A stretch of DNA of 64,000 nt from positions 1 through 64,000 of the forward strand of contig NZ_OY759854.1 in assembly GCF_963662805.1 (NCBI RefSeq). The letters run 5' to 3'. The stretch's first letter is position 1, and each line of letters starts with the position of its first letter. Shown here piece by piece: positions 1 through 9,038 of this stretch. Source of the stretch: an uncultured Cohaesibacter sp. Its GTDB lineage: Bacteria > Pseudomonadota > Alphaproteobacteria > Rhizobiales > Cohaesibacteraceae. A program made the position numbers and the translations under genes. Under the pieces are notes generated by a model. The model worked only from the letters and a program-made list of their open reading frames with translations. It did not search any database and was not told the DNA's origin.

Positions 1-350
1 TGTCGATAGACTGGATACCCGCACGGATAATCTCGGACGTGTAGGCCCCGCCGTAGAAGGTCATGGCCAACACCGCCGAAGGCAGGGGCTCCAGACTTAA
101 CCCGATGGCGGGTAAGCCGAAATAGATAACGAAAAGCTGGACGATGAACGGCGTATTCCGAATGGCCTCGATATAGGCCACCGCGATGAAACGCACCACG
201 CGAAAGGAACTAAGGTTGCATGACAGCGACCAGCGTGGCCACGACCAGTGCAAAGAGCATTGCGACGAGCGAGATCTGCATTGTCAGGATTGCGCCCGAT
301 ATGAGCAGATCCATGCGAGAGAAGACGCCGCCAAAGTCCAGATAATTCAT
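1..350 (-). pseudogene. Polar amino-acid type ABC transporter permease, 5' part, frameshifted
   Basis: The minus strand starts with ATG at 350 and encodes a hydrophobic first segment (MDLLISGAILTMQISLVAML). A different frame then gives FRVVRFIAVAYIEAIRNTPF and a later AVLAMTFYGGAYTSEIIRAG. These are hallmarks of HisM/GlnP-type permeases, inner-membrane channels for polar amino acids and opines. The two frames meet at about 214-215, where one extra base in a GG/CC pair puts a stop after MQP. Removing it restores one continuous protein. The 3' end lies outside the window. It lies 137 bp downstream of the aldolase gene on the same strand and may be co-transcribed with it. The family is clear; the substrate is not. 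Confidence 0.8.
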
Positions 351-486
351 TCTATTCACTCCAAATCCATCTTAGAAACCGGCAGCCAGCTTCTTGGAGT
401 AGTCAGAGGCGCAAAGCTTTCCCCTGTCGGGGGCCATTTCCACTGAGCCATGCCATGGTGCGGCCTCTGTCCATGGGGTTGCCATG

Positions 487-1418
487 TCATCGGGTCATGG
501 CGTTGAGCTGATCCATCAGGGCAGGGGCGGTTTCTGACAATTCCTTTTCCATCGTGGCGATGTCGGGGAAATTGGAGAAAGGCTGAAGCCAGATGGCCCG
601 TCCTGCGAGATAGCCGCTGGCGCCGGCCCTGTAGGCATAGGTCAGCAGGCGGGACAAAGTCTTCAGGCGTCGAGCCTGCGCTGAGCAGTACCCATGGGCG
701 ACCGAGATCTTTGGCCATATCATCGAAACGGGCCTGAATGGTCGCCGCTTGCGGACCGTCCGGGTCTGGCACATTGGTGGTTTCGGTCGGCGGTTCAAGC
801 TTGAACACATCCACACCATCAGGGTCCCATAATGTCCTTGTCTGCCAGTGAGCCCCTGACCAACTCCAGACGACGGGCCAGAAATTCTTCCTGTGTTTCG
901 GACGGGAAGGGATAGACCAGATATTCCAGAATGAAGGGGATGTCATTTTCACGGCAGGCTTTTTTGATGCCGTTGAGATAATTGAGCTGGTGCAGCTTGA
1001 CCCCTTCATCGGCATCGGGGCGATACCACAGATTGACCTTGACGCCATCGCCGCCAATGGTGCGGATAACATCTGGTCCCCAGCCGGGAACGCTGGATGA
1101 TTTGCGGCCGGTTTCGGTGGTTTCCCATGTTGCCCATTCAGTACCGATCAAAAGGCCTCGGTGGGCTGGTATCTGGGCAATCGTCGGGGCGTAACCCAGT
1201 GGAGGATCTACCAGCACCGCCGAAGCCTTGGGGGCCAGATAGCGGCCAAGCATCGACTTGACAGCAGCGACATCCTTAAACGGCGCCTTGTCTGTCTTCC
1301 TGATTTCCTTGATCGGATTGACGATCGGACCGGTCTGGTCCATGGCCAGCATCTTGAAGCGGCCATTATCGTCGGCCAGACGGCGCATCCTCCAATATTT
1401 ACCAGGGGTAATGTTCAT
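487..1418 (-). pseudogene. Class I aldolase of the LacD/YihT family (tagatose-bisphosphate or sulfofructose-phosphate type), two frameshifts
   Basis: Starts at ATG 1418, overlapping the kinase stop codon (ATGA). The N-terminal half (MNITPGKYWRMRRLADDNGR, then FKMLAMDQTG) matches tagatose-1,6-bisphosphate aldolase and the related sulfofructose-1-phosphate aldolase YihT. These cleave a six-carbon sugar phosphate to dihydroxyacetone phosphate and a three-carbon aldehyde. The frame breaks at a GGG run (826-828 as CCC) and again at 651-653. Deleting one base at each joins KDIM to DPDGVDVFKLEPP and EDFV to RLLTYAYRAGASGYLAGRAI, giving about 310 residues, normal for the family. Because conservation continues across both breaks, either a very recent loss or read errors explain them. 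Coupling with a YihV-like kinase favours a ketose-phosphate substrate, which I cannot name. Confidence 0.8.
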
Positions 1419-2365
1419 GCGTTTCCTCCATTTATCAAAGTCTCGACCTGCTGTCGGTCGGGAATGCTCTCCCAGCCGCTGCCACAAGCGCATTTGAGCG
1501 CTGCAGCGGCGCTTGCAAAGCGCGCGGCCTCCTCAATTGTCATTTTCTCGGAAAGTCCGAGGGTGAAGGCGCCATGGAAAATGTCGCCAGCCCCGTTGGT
1601 GTCTATCGGGTCCACCTTGAAGGCGGGCACATGGTGGATCTGCCCATCTTCACACCAGAAGAAGCCCCGCTCTCCATCGGTTACAGAGACAACGCCCCGG
1701 CACATGCCGTCCGCCTTCCTCAAGGCGTCGGACAGGTCGCTATGGTCGGTCAGGCGTCTCAGGCACGCAGCGGAAAAGACCAGATGCTCGGGCAAGGCCA
1801 GCAAATTATGCACGGCATTCATGTCGCCCACATCGGCGTCCAGCACAGATACGATTCCTTGCCGGTTGGCCGCTTCAAAAAGGGCCGCCGCCCCTTGCCA
1901 CCAGCTATAGTCGGCTAGGACGCCGGACAATCCGGAGACATCCTCAAGCGGCAGCCAGTCTGCCTCATCACCCAGATTGCGGCCAATGAAACCAAGGGCG
2001 GTGCGTTCGCCTCCCTGATCGACCAATATGGTGCCCATCGGGCTGCGTCCGCCTTTGACACGAGCCACACCATGGGTCTTGACGCCGCACTGGGATAAGC
2101 GTTCGACGATCCGGTCGCCGACTTCATCCACGCCCAGCCGTCCCCAATAGGATACTTCCGCGCCCAGCTTGGAAGCTGCACAAGCGGCTGTCGCTGCGAT
2201 GCCGCCTCCTGTCATCTTTACATCCATGACGCGCATCTTGGTTGGCTTGTCAGGGATTTCCGGCAAATAGAGGATCGTATCCAGAAATGCATTGCCGAGC
2301 GTCACAATGCGTGTCGACCCAGTCTTTTCAAATTCCTTCAAAGGCGCAGATTCGTGAGCTTCCAT
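1415..2365 (-). CDS. PfkB-family sugar kinase, sulfofructose kinase (YihV)-like
   Basis: A 316-residue ribokinase/PfkB-fold kinase. The N-terminal GGGIAATAACAASKLGAEV segment and the C-terminal DTNGAGDIFHGAF signature, with the catalytic Asp and the anion hole, are intact. The spacing and the surrounding text (VLADYSWW, SVLDADVGD, HHVPAFKVDPIDTNGAGD) resemble my memory of E. coli YihV, which phosphorylates 6-deoxy-6-sulfofructose. Fructokinase and fructoselysine kinase are alternatives within the family. The stop codon overlaps the aldolase start by 4 bp, so kinase and aldolase form one translationally coupled pair: phosphorylate, then split. The first gene of this leftward operon, it is separated by 609 bp from the divergent GntR regulator. 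Confidence 0.85.
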   Translation of the reverse strand: MEAHESAPLKEFEKTGSTRIVTLGNAFLDTILYLPEIPDKPTKMRVMDVKMTGGGIAATAACAASKLGAEVSYWGRLGVDEVGDRIVERLSQCGVKTHGVARVKGGRSPMGTILVDQGGERTALGFIGRNLGDEADWLPLEDVSGLSGVLADYSWWQGAAALFEAANRQGIVSVLDADVGDMNAVHNLLALPEHLVFSAACLRRLTDHSDLSDALRKADGMCRGVVSVTDGERGFFWCEDGQIHHVPAFKVDPIDTNGAGDIFHGAFTLGLSEKMTIEEAARFASAAAALKCACGSGWESIPDRQQVETLINGGNA

Positions 2366-2974
2366 TGGTCTTCCCTTATTGAAAAGCTATGGATCCACCA
2401 CAGGTTCGCGTGCAGTGGATGGCAACGCTTAACGGTGCAGGAAGCGTAGATTTGGCTTTGCTTGTTGTCAATAAAATTTACAGGTAACTTGTAATTATAT
2501 TTTACATGAAAGGAGTCTTGCGATTTTTTGGACAGTTTGGTGCGATAGAAGTCAAAGACAACTGACGGTAACTGCAAAGGATTTGGCGATGGCACCAATA
2601 TCAGCGCAAGAAAAGCAGGCCTGTGGATGAATGCTCCGCCGCTGATGAAACCAAAAAGAGGCGCAAAATTCTGCTCTTCATTGGTATTAAGTAGATTGCT
2701 ATAAGCGCTCTTGGAAAGTGACTAACAAGCCGCTTCCGACCCGTCAGCGTGGGGAAAGCGGGCGGAGACGCCGCCCACAACGCTGCTGGATTGAAGAGCC
2801 CTAAGTCTGGCTGTAAGGGAAGGTCGACTGCTAAAGAGGGAGGAAATAGACAGGTCTTGTAAAATAATTTATCAAGATGGAGCCTTCGCTCTGGCTTGTC
2901 TGGTTGTTTCCAATTACAAAGAGAGCCAGTTGTTATTGAGATATTGAACCGAGTAGAGCTGAAGAAGTTTGGAT
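2366..2974. promoter_or_regulatory. Divergent intergenic region between kinase and gntR
   Basis: About 609 bp without a convincing gene; the open frames here lack a ribosome site and family features. It is AT-rich near the kinase (around 2460-2520) and must hold the promoters of both the leftward kinase/aldolase unit and the rightward regulator. Two partly palindromic stretches stand out: one around 2489-2513 (TGTAATTATATTTTACA) and one at 2855-2877 (TCTTG...CAAGA). Either could be the GntR operator. Confidence 0.4.
2855..2877. promoter_or_regulatory. Interrupted palindrome, candidate GntR operator
   Basis: TCTTG and CAAGA arms flank an AT-rich centre that is itself partly symmetric. It lies about 98 bp upstream of the gntR start at 2975. 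Position and symmetry suit auto-regulation by the FadR-type protein encoded next to it, but there is only one such copy and no second gene with the same sequence to support it. Confidence 0.3.
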
Positions 2975-3718
2975 ATGGCAAAAATACCGGTAATGCCTGC
3001 GCGCAAACAGAAACTGTCCGACACGATCTATGCTCATATTCTCTCGCAGATCACTGCCGGGGAATATTCGTCGGGAGACAAGTTGCCTTCCGAAGCGGAG
3101 CTCTCTTCGACCTTCCATGTCTCCCGCCCCATCGTGCGTGAGGCGCTTTCGCGGCTGGGCACCGACGGGCTCATCTATTCAAAGCGAGGCATTGGTTCTT
3201 TTGTGGCGACCAATCCCTCCAAGCGGCTGACAGACTTTGCCAATGCGTTCGATCTGTCGCGCTTTATTCGGTCCTTTGAGCCGCGGATTGTTTTGGAAGT
3301 GGAGGCGGTGCGGCTGGCTGCGACCCGGCGCACACGGGCCGAAGTGGAGGAAATAGCAGAAAGCGTCGAGGCTCTTGATAAGGCAATTGCCAAGGGGGAG
3401 TTGGGTCAGAAGGAAGACATGGCCTTCCACGACGCCATTGCACGAGCTGCGCATAATGATTTCTTTGTCGATCTGCTCACAGATCTGCGCGCTCCAGTAA
3501 TGGAAACCATGAATATCGGTCTGGAGCTGGCAAGAGAGGCTGCACCGACCCGCCGCCTGCGTATTATCGAAGAGCATTCTCGCATTCGCGATGCCATCGA
3601 TACCAAGGATGGAGACACGGCCGCGGGCTATATGAAATATCACCTGCTACAGGCCCGCGCCGCCATGCTGGATGCCCATCACCTCGAAAGCCGCCTAAGC
3701 AGCTTTGAGGAAGAGTGA
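2975..3718 (+). CDS. GntR-family (FadR/FCD) transcriptional regulator
   Basis: The protein has an N-terminal winged helix (DTIYAHILSQITAGEYSSGD, then LPSEAELSSTFHVSRPIVRE, residues about 13-60). It is followed by an all-helical FCD ligand-binding domain with the metal-site pattern typical of the FadR group (EVEAVRLAATRR, MAFHDAIARAAHN, IIEEHSRIRDAI). FCD domains usually bind small carboxylates or sugar acids. I chose ATG 2975 over an in-frame TTG six bases upstream. Divergent from the kinase/aldolase operon, it is the natural candidate for its control, probably as a repressor released by a pathway intermediate (inference). Length, 247 residues, is normal. Confidence 0.9.
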   Translation: MAKIPVMPARKQKLSDTIYAHILSQITAGEYSSGDKLPSEAELSSTFHVSRPIVREALSRLGTDGLIYSKRGIGSFVATNPSKRLTDFANAFDLSRFIRSFEPRIVLEVEAVRLAATRRTRAEVEEIAESVEALDKAIAKGELGQKEDMAFHDAIARAAHNDFFVDLLTDLRAPVMETMNIGLELAREAAPTRRLRIIEEHSRIRDAIDTKDGDTAAGYMKYHLLQARAAMLDAHHLESRLSSFEEE

Positions 3719-3766
3719 CAAAGGTCGGAATTCTGGGGAGGGGCTAGTGCTGGGGCTTTGGCTGCC

Positions 3767-4663
3767 TTAGCGCGTATGCTGCTTGATGATGTCTTTGACC
3801 CGTTGAATGGCATCTTCGCTTTTCTTGCTGTTGTGCCACAAGTCAGACGTTACCTTCTGATGCATTTCCACGGATTCATGAGCTGAAGTAATGGTACCAA
3901 CGCCCACTCTGATATTGGCATAAAGGCCCAGACGGAACGGGCTCATGGCGACCACGGAGCTGGGACCATTCTTCAGAATCTGGAAACTGGCACCCGTGCA
4001 GGGAATCTTCCACCAGTCCGATTTGCACGCCCATGGGCTGGTCAACCATCATGCGCAAGACATTCTCTGCTTCGATCATCGCCGCTTCTCTGCGCTGGGC
4101 CACCACATCGTCAGGTAGGCCATATTTGCCAACAAGGCCTGTAACCAGCATTTGCTCCAACTCCAGAGCGGAGACAAGGCTCACAATGCTGGGTCGGCGA
4201 TAAAGATAGGCCTCTTTGCGCTGGTAGAGGATTTCCAGAATCTGGGCAATCTCGTCATCAAGGCTGTGTTGATTCGGAGCTGCCTCAGGGACGCTTTCAT
4301 GCAGCAGCTGCTTGAGCAGCGAGTCGAAATTTTCTGTCGTGAGAAGAAAGGCGACGGGGCCGAACAGAGCGGTGATCTGATCCGCAACGGCTTCGATCTG
4401 CCGCATCCGCTCGAAAAACTCTTTGGCAGAGCCGATGAATTCCGAACCGACCCCGAAGAGGGAGGCAATCGATACGTCGAAAAAGTCTGCAATCTTGCCC
4501 AGCGCGTCAACCCGAATAGGGTTGCCCGCCTCATAGCGATAGATGGCGGCGCGAGACAAGCCTGTAGCGGATGCGACTTCTTCAGGTGTCAACCCCCTTG
4601 CCAACACGAAACCAATCTCAGCCGATCACCAATATCAAGAGCCGTTTCGTACTGCTTTGCCAT
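3767..4663 (-). pseudogene. XRE-family regulator, paralogue of the one at 14510-15400, three frameshifts
   Basis: Translation from ATG 4663 (MAKQYETALDIGDRLRLV) breaks at 4612-4613 and at a five-base C run (4593-4597). The body then reads GLTPEEVASATGLSRAAIYR, a helix-turn-helix near residues 25-60, and breaks again at a three-base run (4001-4003). Each break is repaired by removing one base. The repaired protein, about 298 residues, aligns end to end with the intact regulator at 14510-15400, including FFERMRQIE, FGPV.FLLTT, PSIVSLVSA.ELEQ, MGVQIGLV and MSPFRLG.(F/Y)ANIR. The long C-terminal domain matches no ligand domain I know. Divergent from the nucleoside ABC operon across a shared palindrome, it probably controls it. 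Confidence 0.8.
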
Positions 4664-4851
4664 GCATCCGTCTTTCTAGCTTACTGATTGTTTTGCAATA
4701 GCCTTACCTGAAAGCCGGAGCAGTTTGAAGAGACCTCAAATCAGGTTCTTGATGCCCTAAATCGTGCGGCTCAGGCAGAGCCGATTGGCACGGTAGCACG
4801 CAAGAGGTGGTTATGCAAAATATCGCACGTATCGCGAAGAAGGTGCGAATA

Positions 4852-4867
4852 TTCTCAAATTTGAGAA
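4852..4867. promoter_or_regulatory. XRE operator, copy 1 (TTCTCAAATTTGAGAA)
   Basis: The core of a perfect 26-bp palindrome spanning 4847-4872, between the XRE gene and the ABC operon. On the plus strand it is followed after five bases by TTGACA (4873-4878), a consensus -35 box; the -10 region 17-19 bases further (AAAACA/AACATA) is weak. The same 16-bp core recurs at 14311 and 15499. A protein bound here would touch the -35 box of the operon and could also cover the XRE promoter on the other strand. Confidence 0.8.
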
Positions 4868-4985
4868 TATTCTTGACATGGAGAAAGGGGCGTGGAAAAC
4901 ATAGGGCAAGCGACGCCTTCATCTCTCACCAAGGCCTCCTTCCAGCTTGAAACCGTCGCACCAAAGAGAACGCGGGAGAACTGCA

Positions 4986-5732
4986 TTGATTAAAATAGAA
5001 CAGCTCAGCAAGATATATGGGCAAGGAGACGATCAGGTTGTGGCGCTGGAGCCCTTGGACCAGCAGATCAATGCAGGCGAATTCGTTTCCATCATTGGCC
5101 CGTCCGGCTGCGGAAAATCGACTCTCTTGCGCTTGATTGCCAGTCTGGAAGATCCAACTTCGGGCAGCGTGACGCTGGAAACAGCCAATCTGAAACGACC
5201 TGTCGGCTTTGTTTTTCAGGATGCGGTTTTGTTGCCCTGGAAGACTGTTGCTGAGAATATCCGTTTTCCGCTGGACACGACCGGTGTTTCGCGCAAGCAG
5301 GCCAACGAGAAGGTGGCCGAGCTTGTGGAGCTGGTTGGCCTCAAGGGCTTTGAAAAATCCTTGCCCAAACAACTGTCCGGCGGTATGCGCCAGCGCGCCG
5401 CCATTGCCCGCGCTCTGGCCGATGATCCTCCGATCCTGCTGATGGATGAGCCCTTCTCCGCAGTCGACCTGCTTACCCGTGAAACGCTCAATGATGAGCT
5501 GAGCCGAATCTGGCAGAAAACCGGCAAGACCATTCTTCTGGTCACCCACTCGGTTGAGGAAGCCGCTTATCTGGGCAGCCGCGTCATGGTCATGAGCCCC
5601 CGTCCTGGGCGCCTCAAGGCCACCTATGATGTAGATCTTGCCCAGCCGCGTGGCGAGCAGACAAAAAGAGATCCGAAGTTCCTTGATCTCGTCTCCGAAT
5701 TGCGCACCTTGATGCGGGAGATGACGTCATGA
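4986..5732 (+). CDS. ABC transporter ATPase, SsuB/TauB/ThiZ type, nucleoside or base import
   Basis: The nucleotide-binding subunit of a four-part importer. Walker A GPSGCGKST lies near residue 40, the Q-loop in FVFQDAVLLPW, the ABC signature LSGGMRQR near 140, Walker B ILLMDEPFSAVD near 160, and the switch His in LLVTHSVEEA. The FQDAVLLPW text is typical of the nitrate/sulfonate/taurine/thiamin-pyrimidine class. No ATG fits; TTG at 4986 has a good ribosome site (GGGAGA, 4974-4979) and starts directly at the conserved MIKIEQLSKIYG. The stop overlaps the permease ATG (ATGA). Its co-transcription with a nucleoside phosphorylase and deoB suggests a nucleoside or pyrimidine cargo, an inference from context. 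Confidence 0.88.
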   Translation: MIKIEQLSKIYGQGDDQVVALEPLDQQINAGEFVSIIGPSGCGKSTLLRLIASLEDPTSGSVTLETANLKRPVGFVFQDAVLLPWKTVAENIRFPLDTTGVSRKQANEKVAELVELVGLKGFEKSLPKQLSGGMRQRAAIARALADDPPILLMDEPFSAVDLLTRETLNDELSRIWQKTGKTILLVTHSVEEAAYLGSRVMVMSPRPGRLKATYDVDLAQPRGEQTKRDPKFLDLVSELRTLMREMTS

Positions 5733-6495
5733 AGGGGCGCATCAAACCCGTTCTGGAATATAGTGCGGCGCTTCTGGTTCTGCTTGCTGCATGGTGGTAT
5801 GTCAGCGGCCCGATGGGCATGCCTGCCTATCTGCTGCCGTCTCCGGCTTCGGTTGCTGAATTGCTCTGGTCCATGCTGATGAACGGCAAGCTGCTGCCCC
5901 ATCTTGCCTTCACGATGCAAAATATTGTCATTGGTCTGGTGGTTGGTTCCGTATTCGGCGTGTTGCTGGCCTATGCCTTTTTCAAGACGCCAGCCTTGAG
6001 CGATTATCTTGAGGGCCCGCTGGTGGTGATCCAGACCGCGCCCAAGATCGCGCTCGCCCCCCTGATTATAATCTGGTTCGGTCTGGGCCTTACCGCCAAG
6101 ATCGTCCTCATCTTCAGTCTTGTTTCTTCCCTGTCTTTGCTGGAGCCCTTGCGGGGTTCCGCTCGATAGACAGTCGCTTGCACGACCTAGCTCAGTTGAT
6201 GAATCTGTCACGCTTTCAGCGCTTTTTGCGGATCGATTTGCCAGCCGCTCTGCCAGGCATTTTCGTTGGGGTCAAGATTGGCGCAATTCAGGCTCTCGTT
6301 GGGGCAATTCTGGCCGAATGGATGTCCGGCTCTGATGGTCTGGGTTATCTCATGACCTTCGCCACCGCCACCTACAAAACACCCTTGCTCTTTGGCGCCG
6401 TTCTGCTGACTGCGTTTTTGGGGCTCGCGATGCATGCGATTTTGAACGAGATCGAAGCGCGCTTTCTTTCCTGGAGCACACCGAATGAGCACTAG
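5729..6495 (+). pseudogene. ABC transporter permease 1 (SsuC/TauC type), one frameshift
   Basis: The first 146 residues carry a leading membrane helix (SAALLVLLAAWWYV), the YLLPSPASV motif and the permease loop (VVIQTAPKIALAPLIIIWFG). The frame breaks at a T run (6123-6125). Adding one T restores a normal VFFPVFAGAL segment and joins it to the second frame (HDLAQLMNLSRFQRFLRIDL, the EAA-type loop, and ALVGAILAEWMSG). The repaired protein is about 255 residues, usual for the family. It overlaps the ATPase by 4 bp and the phosphorylase by 11 bp, so all three are translationally coupled. Since a second permease (8301-9038) is present, the importer is probably a heterodimer in the inner membrane. 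Confidence 0.85.
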
Positions 6496-7279
6496 TTCAA
6501 AACCGACAGCTGAACATCCTTTTACCGATGGACGACCACCGCATCTGCCATGTGGTCCGGGGGATATCTGCGAAGATGTCCTGCTGCCAGGTGATCCGGA
6601 TCGGGTCGCTCTTCTGGCTGCGCGTCTTGACGATGTGCGCGACTTTGGCCGGCGTCGTGAATTTGCGGTCATCTCGGGCACCTATAAGGGCCATCCGCTG
6701 ACCATCTGCTCCACCGGCATCGGCGGCTCCTCAACGGAGATCGCCCTGATGGAATTGTCCCTGTTGGGCGCCAAGCGTGTGGTGCGTACGGGGGGGATGT
6801 CCTCGCTTGTTGCAGAAATTCCTACAGGTGCTTTTCTGTGCGTGGAAAAGGCGACAGGCTATTCCTCTCTCGCCAAGCTTTATTCCGGCGATGAGAATGC
6901 CACGGCATATGCTGATCGCGACTTGTACCAGGCTCTGCTGCGTACCAATCTTGGCGACGATACACGGATCGTCTCCGGCATGGTAGGCAGCACAGATAGC
7001 TACTATTACGGTCAGGACCGGACCCAAAAGCCATCAAGCGGCACGGCCCCTAAAATCAGCTATCTTAAAGACCTGCAAGAACGCGGCGCTGTTGGCGTGG
7101 ATATGGAATGCCAGACCGTGCTGTCTGTTGCGCCGAGCCTGGGGTTGAAGGCTGCCTGCCTTCTGGGAGTCCATGGTAACCGGGCAACGAATGACTGGCT
7201 CGTCGACTATGAGCCTACACAACGCAAACTTCTCGATATTGCTGGTACCGCGTTGGCCAGATCTCAAGACAATCACTAA
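6485..7279 (+). CDS. Nucleoside phosphorylase (uridine/purine phosphorylase, PNP_UDP family)
   Basis: 264 residues with the phosphate-binding PGDPDRV segment near residue 37, the STGIGGSSTEIALMEL loop near 80, and the C-terminal GAVGVDMECQTVLSVA segment, corresponding to the MEME-type ribose-binding motif. It cleaves a nucleoside with phosphate to base and (deoxy)ribose-1-phosphate in the cytosol. The usual VRVGTTGG text is replaced by VVRTGGMSSL, so base specificity cannot be read off. It sits inside the transporter operon, with deoB, which takes the sugar-1-phosphate, as the last gene. Uridine-type activity would fit the nearby pyrimidine genes; purine activity is the alternative. The start is ATG 6485 inside the permease end. 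Confidence 0.87.
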   Translation: MSTSSKPTAEHPFTDGRPPHLPCGPGDICEDVLLPGDPDRVALLAARLDDVRDFGRRREFAVISGTYKGHPLTICSTGIGGSSTEIALMELSLLGAKRVVRTGGMSSLVAEIPTGAFLCVEKATGYSSLAKLYSGDENATAYADRDLYQALLRTNLGDDTRIVSGMVGSTDSYYYGQDRTQKPSSGTAPKISYLKDLQERGAVGVDMECQTVLSVAPSLGLKAACLLGVHGNRATNDWLVDYEPTQRKLLDIAGTALARSQDNH

Positions 7280-7298
7280 ACCGAAAAGGGAAACCATC

Positions 7299-8294
7299 AT
7301 GTCTTTCACCCTCAAAGGCCTTGCAGCATCGCTTGCGCTTGTTGCTGCATCCGTTTTCACATCAGGCGCTTCGGCAGCTGATAAAGTCGTTCTGCAGATC
7401 GACGGCAACGTCGTTCCTTTTTACGCTCCGCTTTATGCTGGCGTTGAAAATGGCTTCTTTGCCGATCAGGATATCGAAGTTGAATTTCTCTATGGCGGCG
7501 CTTCCGACATTCTGACCAACATTGCTGCTGGCAACGTGGATTTCGGCTTCCCCAATGGTGACGCTGTTGTTGCTGCTGCCTCCAACGGCCTGCCGATCAA
7601 GGTCGTTCACACCACCTACCAGCGCGGCATTGGCGCTCTGCTTGCCAAGAGCGAAAGCGGCATCAAGACCTATGCAGATCTCAAGGGCAAAACCGTTGCA
7701 GTGACCTCTTTGGGCAGCCCGAACTATCTTCAGCTGCAAGTTGGTCTGGCAAAGGCTGGTCTCACCGTTGACGACGTCAAGGTTGAAGTGGTTTCCTCCG
7801 GTGCGATCGTACAGACGCTGCAGTCTGACGATGTAGACGCCATCATCTTCTCCGAGCTGCGTAAATATGCACTGGAAGCCAATGGTTTCGACGTTACCAT
7901 GATCCTGTCCAACGACTTCCTGCCATCCTTCGGCAACGTGCTGGTAACCAGCGCAGAGAAACTTGCGGACAATCCTGATCTCGTCAAACGCATGACCAAT
8001 GCAGTTAGCGCTTCTTACCAGTGGGTGATCGATGGTCATATCGATGACGCTCTGAAGATCTCCATGGACAAATATACCCCGACCTGGGTTGAGCAGACCG
8101 CAATGCTGTCCACTGCCTTTGAAAACACCTTTGTTGCTTCCGTATGGCAGAGCGATCTGACCAAGGAAAAAGGCCTTGGCGCAGCTGACTTGGACGCATG
8201 GCAGAATAACATCGACATTCTCTCTGAATATGATGTTATCTCAGGCGGCGTAAAGGCGGCTGACTTCGTTGTCGATCCTTCCGATATCAAGTAA
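7299..8294 (+). CDS. ABC transporter substrate-binding protein, NMT1/THI5-like
   Basis: A secreted periplasmic protein of about 331 residues. ATG 7299 is chosen because it begins a clear signal peptide (LAASLALVAASVFTSGASAA, cut near residue 25) and follows a GGGA ribosome site; the frame is open upstream but without signal. The mature protein has the NMT1 fold features: FYAPLYAGVENGFFADQDI, GASDILTNIAAGNVDFGF, the repeated YADLKGKTVAVTSLGSP hinge, and DDVDAIIFSE. Family members bind hydroxymethylpyrimidine, riboflavin, sulfonates or other small ring compounds. Here the neighbours point to a nucleoside or pyrimidine. It is 19 bp downstream of the phosphorylase. Confidence 0.88.
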   Translation: MSFTLKGLAASLALVAASVFTSGASAADKVVLQIDGNVVPFYAPLYAGVENGFFADQDIEVEFLYGGASDILTNIAAGNVDFGFPNGDAVVAAASNGLPIKVVHTTYQRGIGALLAKSESGIKTYADLKGKTVAVTSLGSPNYLQLQVGLAKAGLTVDDVKVEVVSSGAIVQTLQSDDVDAIIFSELRKYALEANGFDVTMILSNDFLPSFGNVLVTSAEKLADNPDLVKRMTNAVSASYQWVIDGHIDDALKISMDKYTPTWVEQTAMLSTAFENTFVASVWQSDLTKEKGLGAADLDAWQNNIDILSEYDVISGGVKAADFVVDPSDIK

Positions 8295-8300
8295 TCGACC

Positions 8301-9038
8301 ATGTTTTTAAAAGCCATCATTGGCCTCGTAGGAATCACCGCGCTTTGGGGCGCGGCGGTTCCGATTTTCGATGTGCCACACTATCTGCTTCCGGGGCCGA
8401 TCGACGTTGCCGAACGCCTCATCTTCCTCTTTCAGAGGGGTGATCTGGCATGGCATATTTATGTGACGCTCTCCGAAGTCTTTGGAGGATTTGTCCTCGG
8501 GGCCGTGGTGGGTATTGCAGCGGCGCTCGCCTTTGCGCGCTTCCCTCTGATTGAGCGCGTGCTGACGCCGCTTATTCTGCTTCTGCAGACCATCCCGAAA
8601 ATCGCAATCGCGCCGCTTCTGCTGTTGTGGCTTGGTCTGGGGGCTGCACCCAAGGTTGCTCTCGTTGCGGTGGTTACCTTCTTCCCCGTCATGACCGCGA
8701 TGCTTTCCGGCATCCGTTACATGAACAAATCCTATGCGGACCTTTCGCATGTCCTGCGCCTTTCGCCATGGCAGCGCTTTTGGCATATCGAATTGCCCGC
8801 CGCCATTCCAACTCTGTTTGCCGGGGCCACCGTGGCGACCACTCTGGCCATGACTGCTGCGGTTATCGGTGAGCTAATGGGGGCCAACAAGGGCATGGGC
8901 TTCGTTCTGGCAACAGGTCAGGAAAATGCCGATACGGCGACGGTCATGGGCATGGTGATTCTGCTGTCCTTCGTTGGATGGGCTCTGTTTGCCATTCTTG
9001 ATTTCGCACGCAGACGCGTTGAGGACCGGTTCTTATGA
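8301..9038 (+). CDS. ABC transporter permease 2 (SsuC/TauC type)
   Basis: A 245-residue inner-membrane protein with about six hydrophobic helices, the HYLLPGPIDVAERL entry motif, LLLQTIPKIAIAPLLLLWLG, and the permease loop YADLSHVLRLSPWQRFWHIE near residue 150 that contacts the ATPase. It is homologous to the product of 5729-6495 but clearly different in sequence, so the importer probably has two distinct permease chains. It starts 6 bp after the binding-protein gene and its stop overlaps the deoB start (ATGA). No frameshift is seen here, unlike its sister. Confidence 0.9.
   Translation: MFLKAIIGLVGITALWGAAVPIFDVPHYLLPGPIDVAERLIFLFQRGDLAWHIYVTLSEVFGGFVLGAVVGIAAALAFARFPLIERVLTPLILLLQTIPKIAIAPLLLLWLGLGAAPKVALVAVVTFFPVMTAMLSGIRYMNKSYADLSHVLRLSPWQRFWHIELPAAIPTLFAGATVATTLAMTAAVIGELMGANKGMGFVLATGQENADTATVMGMVILLSFVGWALFAILDFARRRVEDRFL

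Noticed and set aside
7173..7298. Upstream extension of the NMT1-type binding protein
   Set aside because: It overlaps the phosphorylase gene; the signal peptide and ribosome site define ATG 7299.
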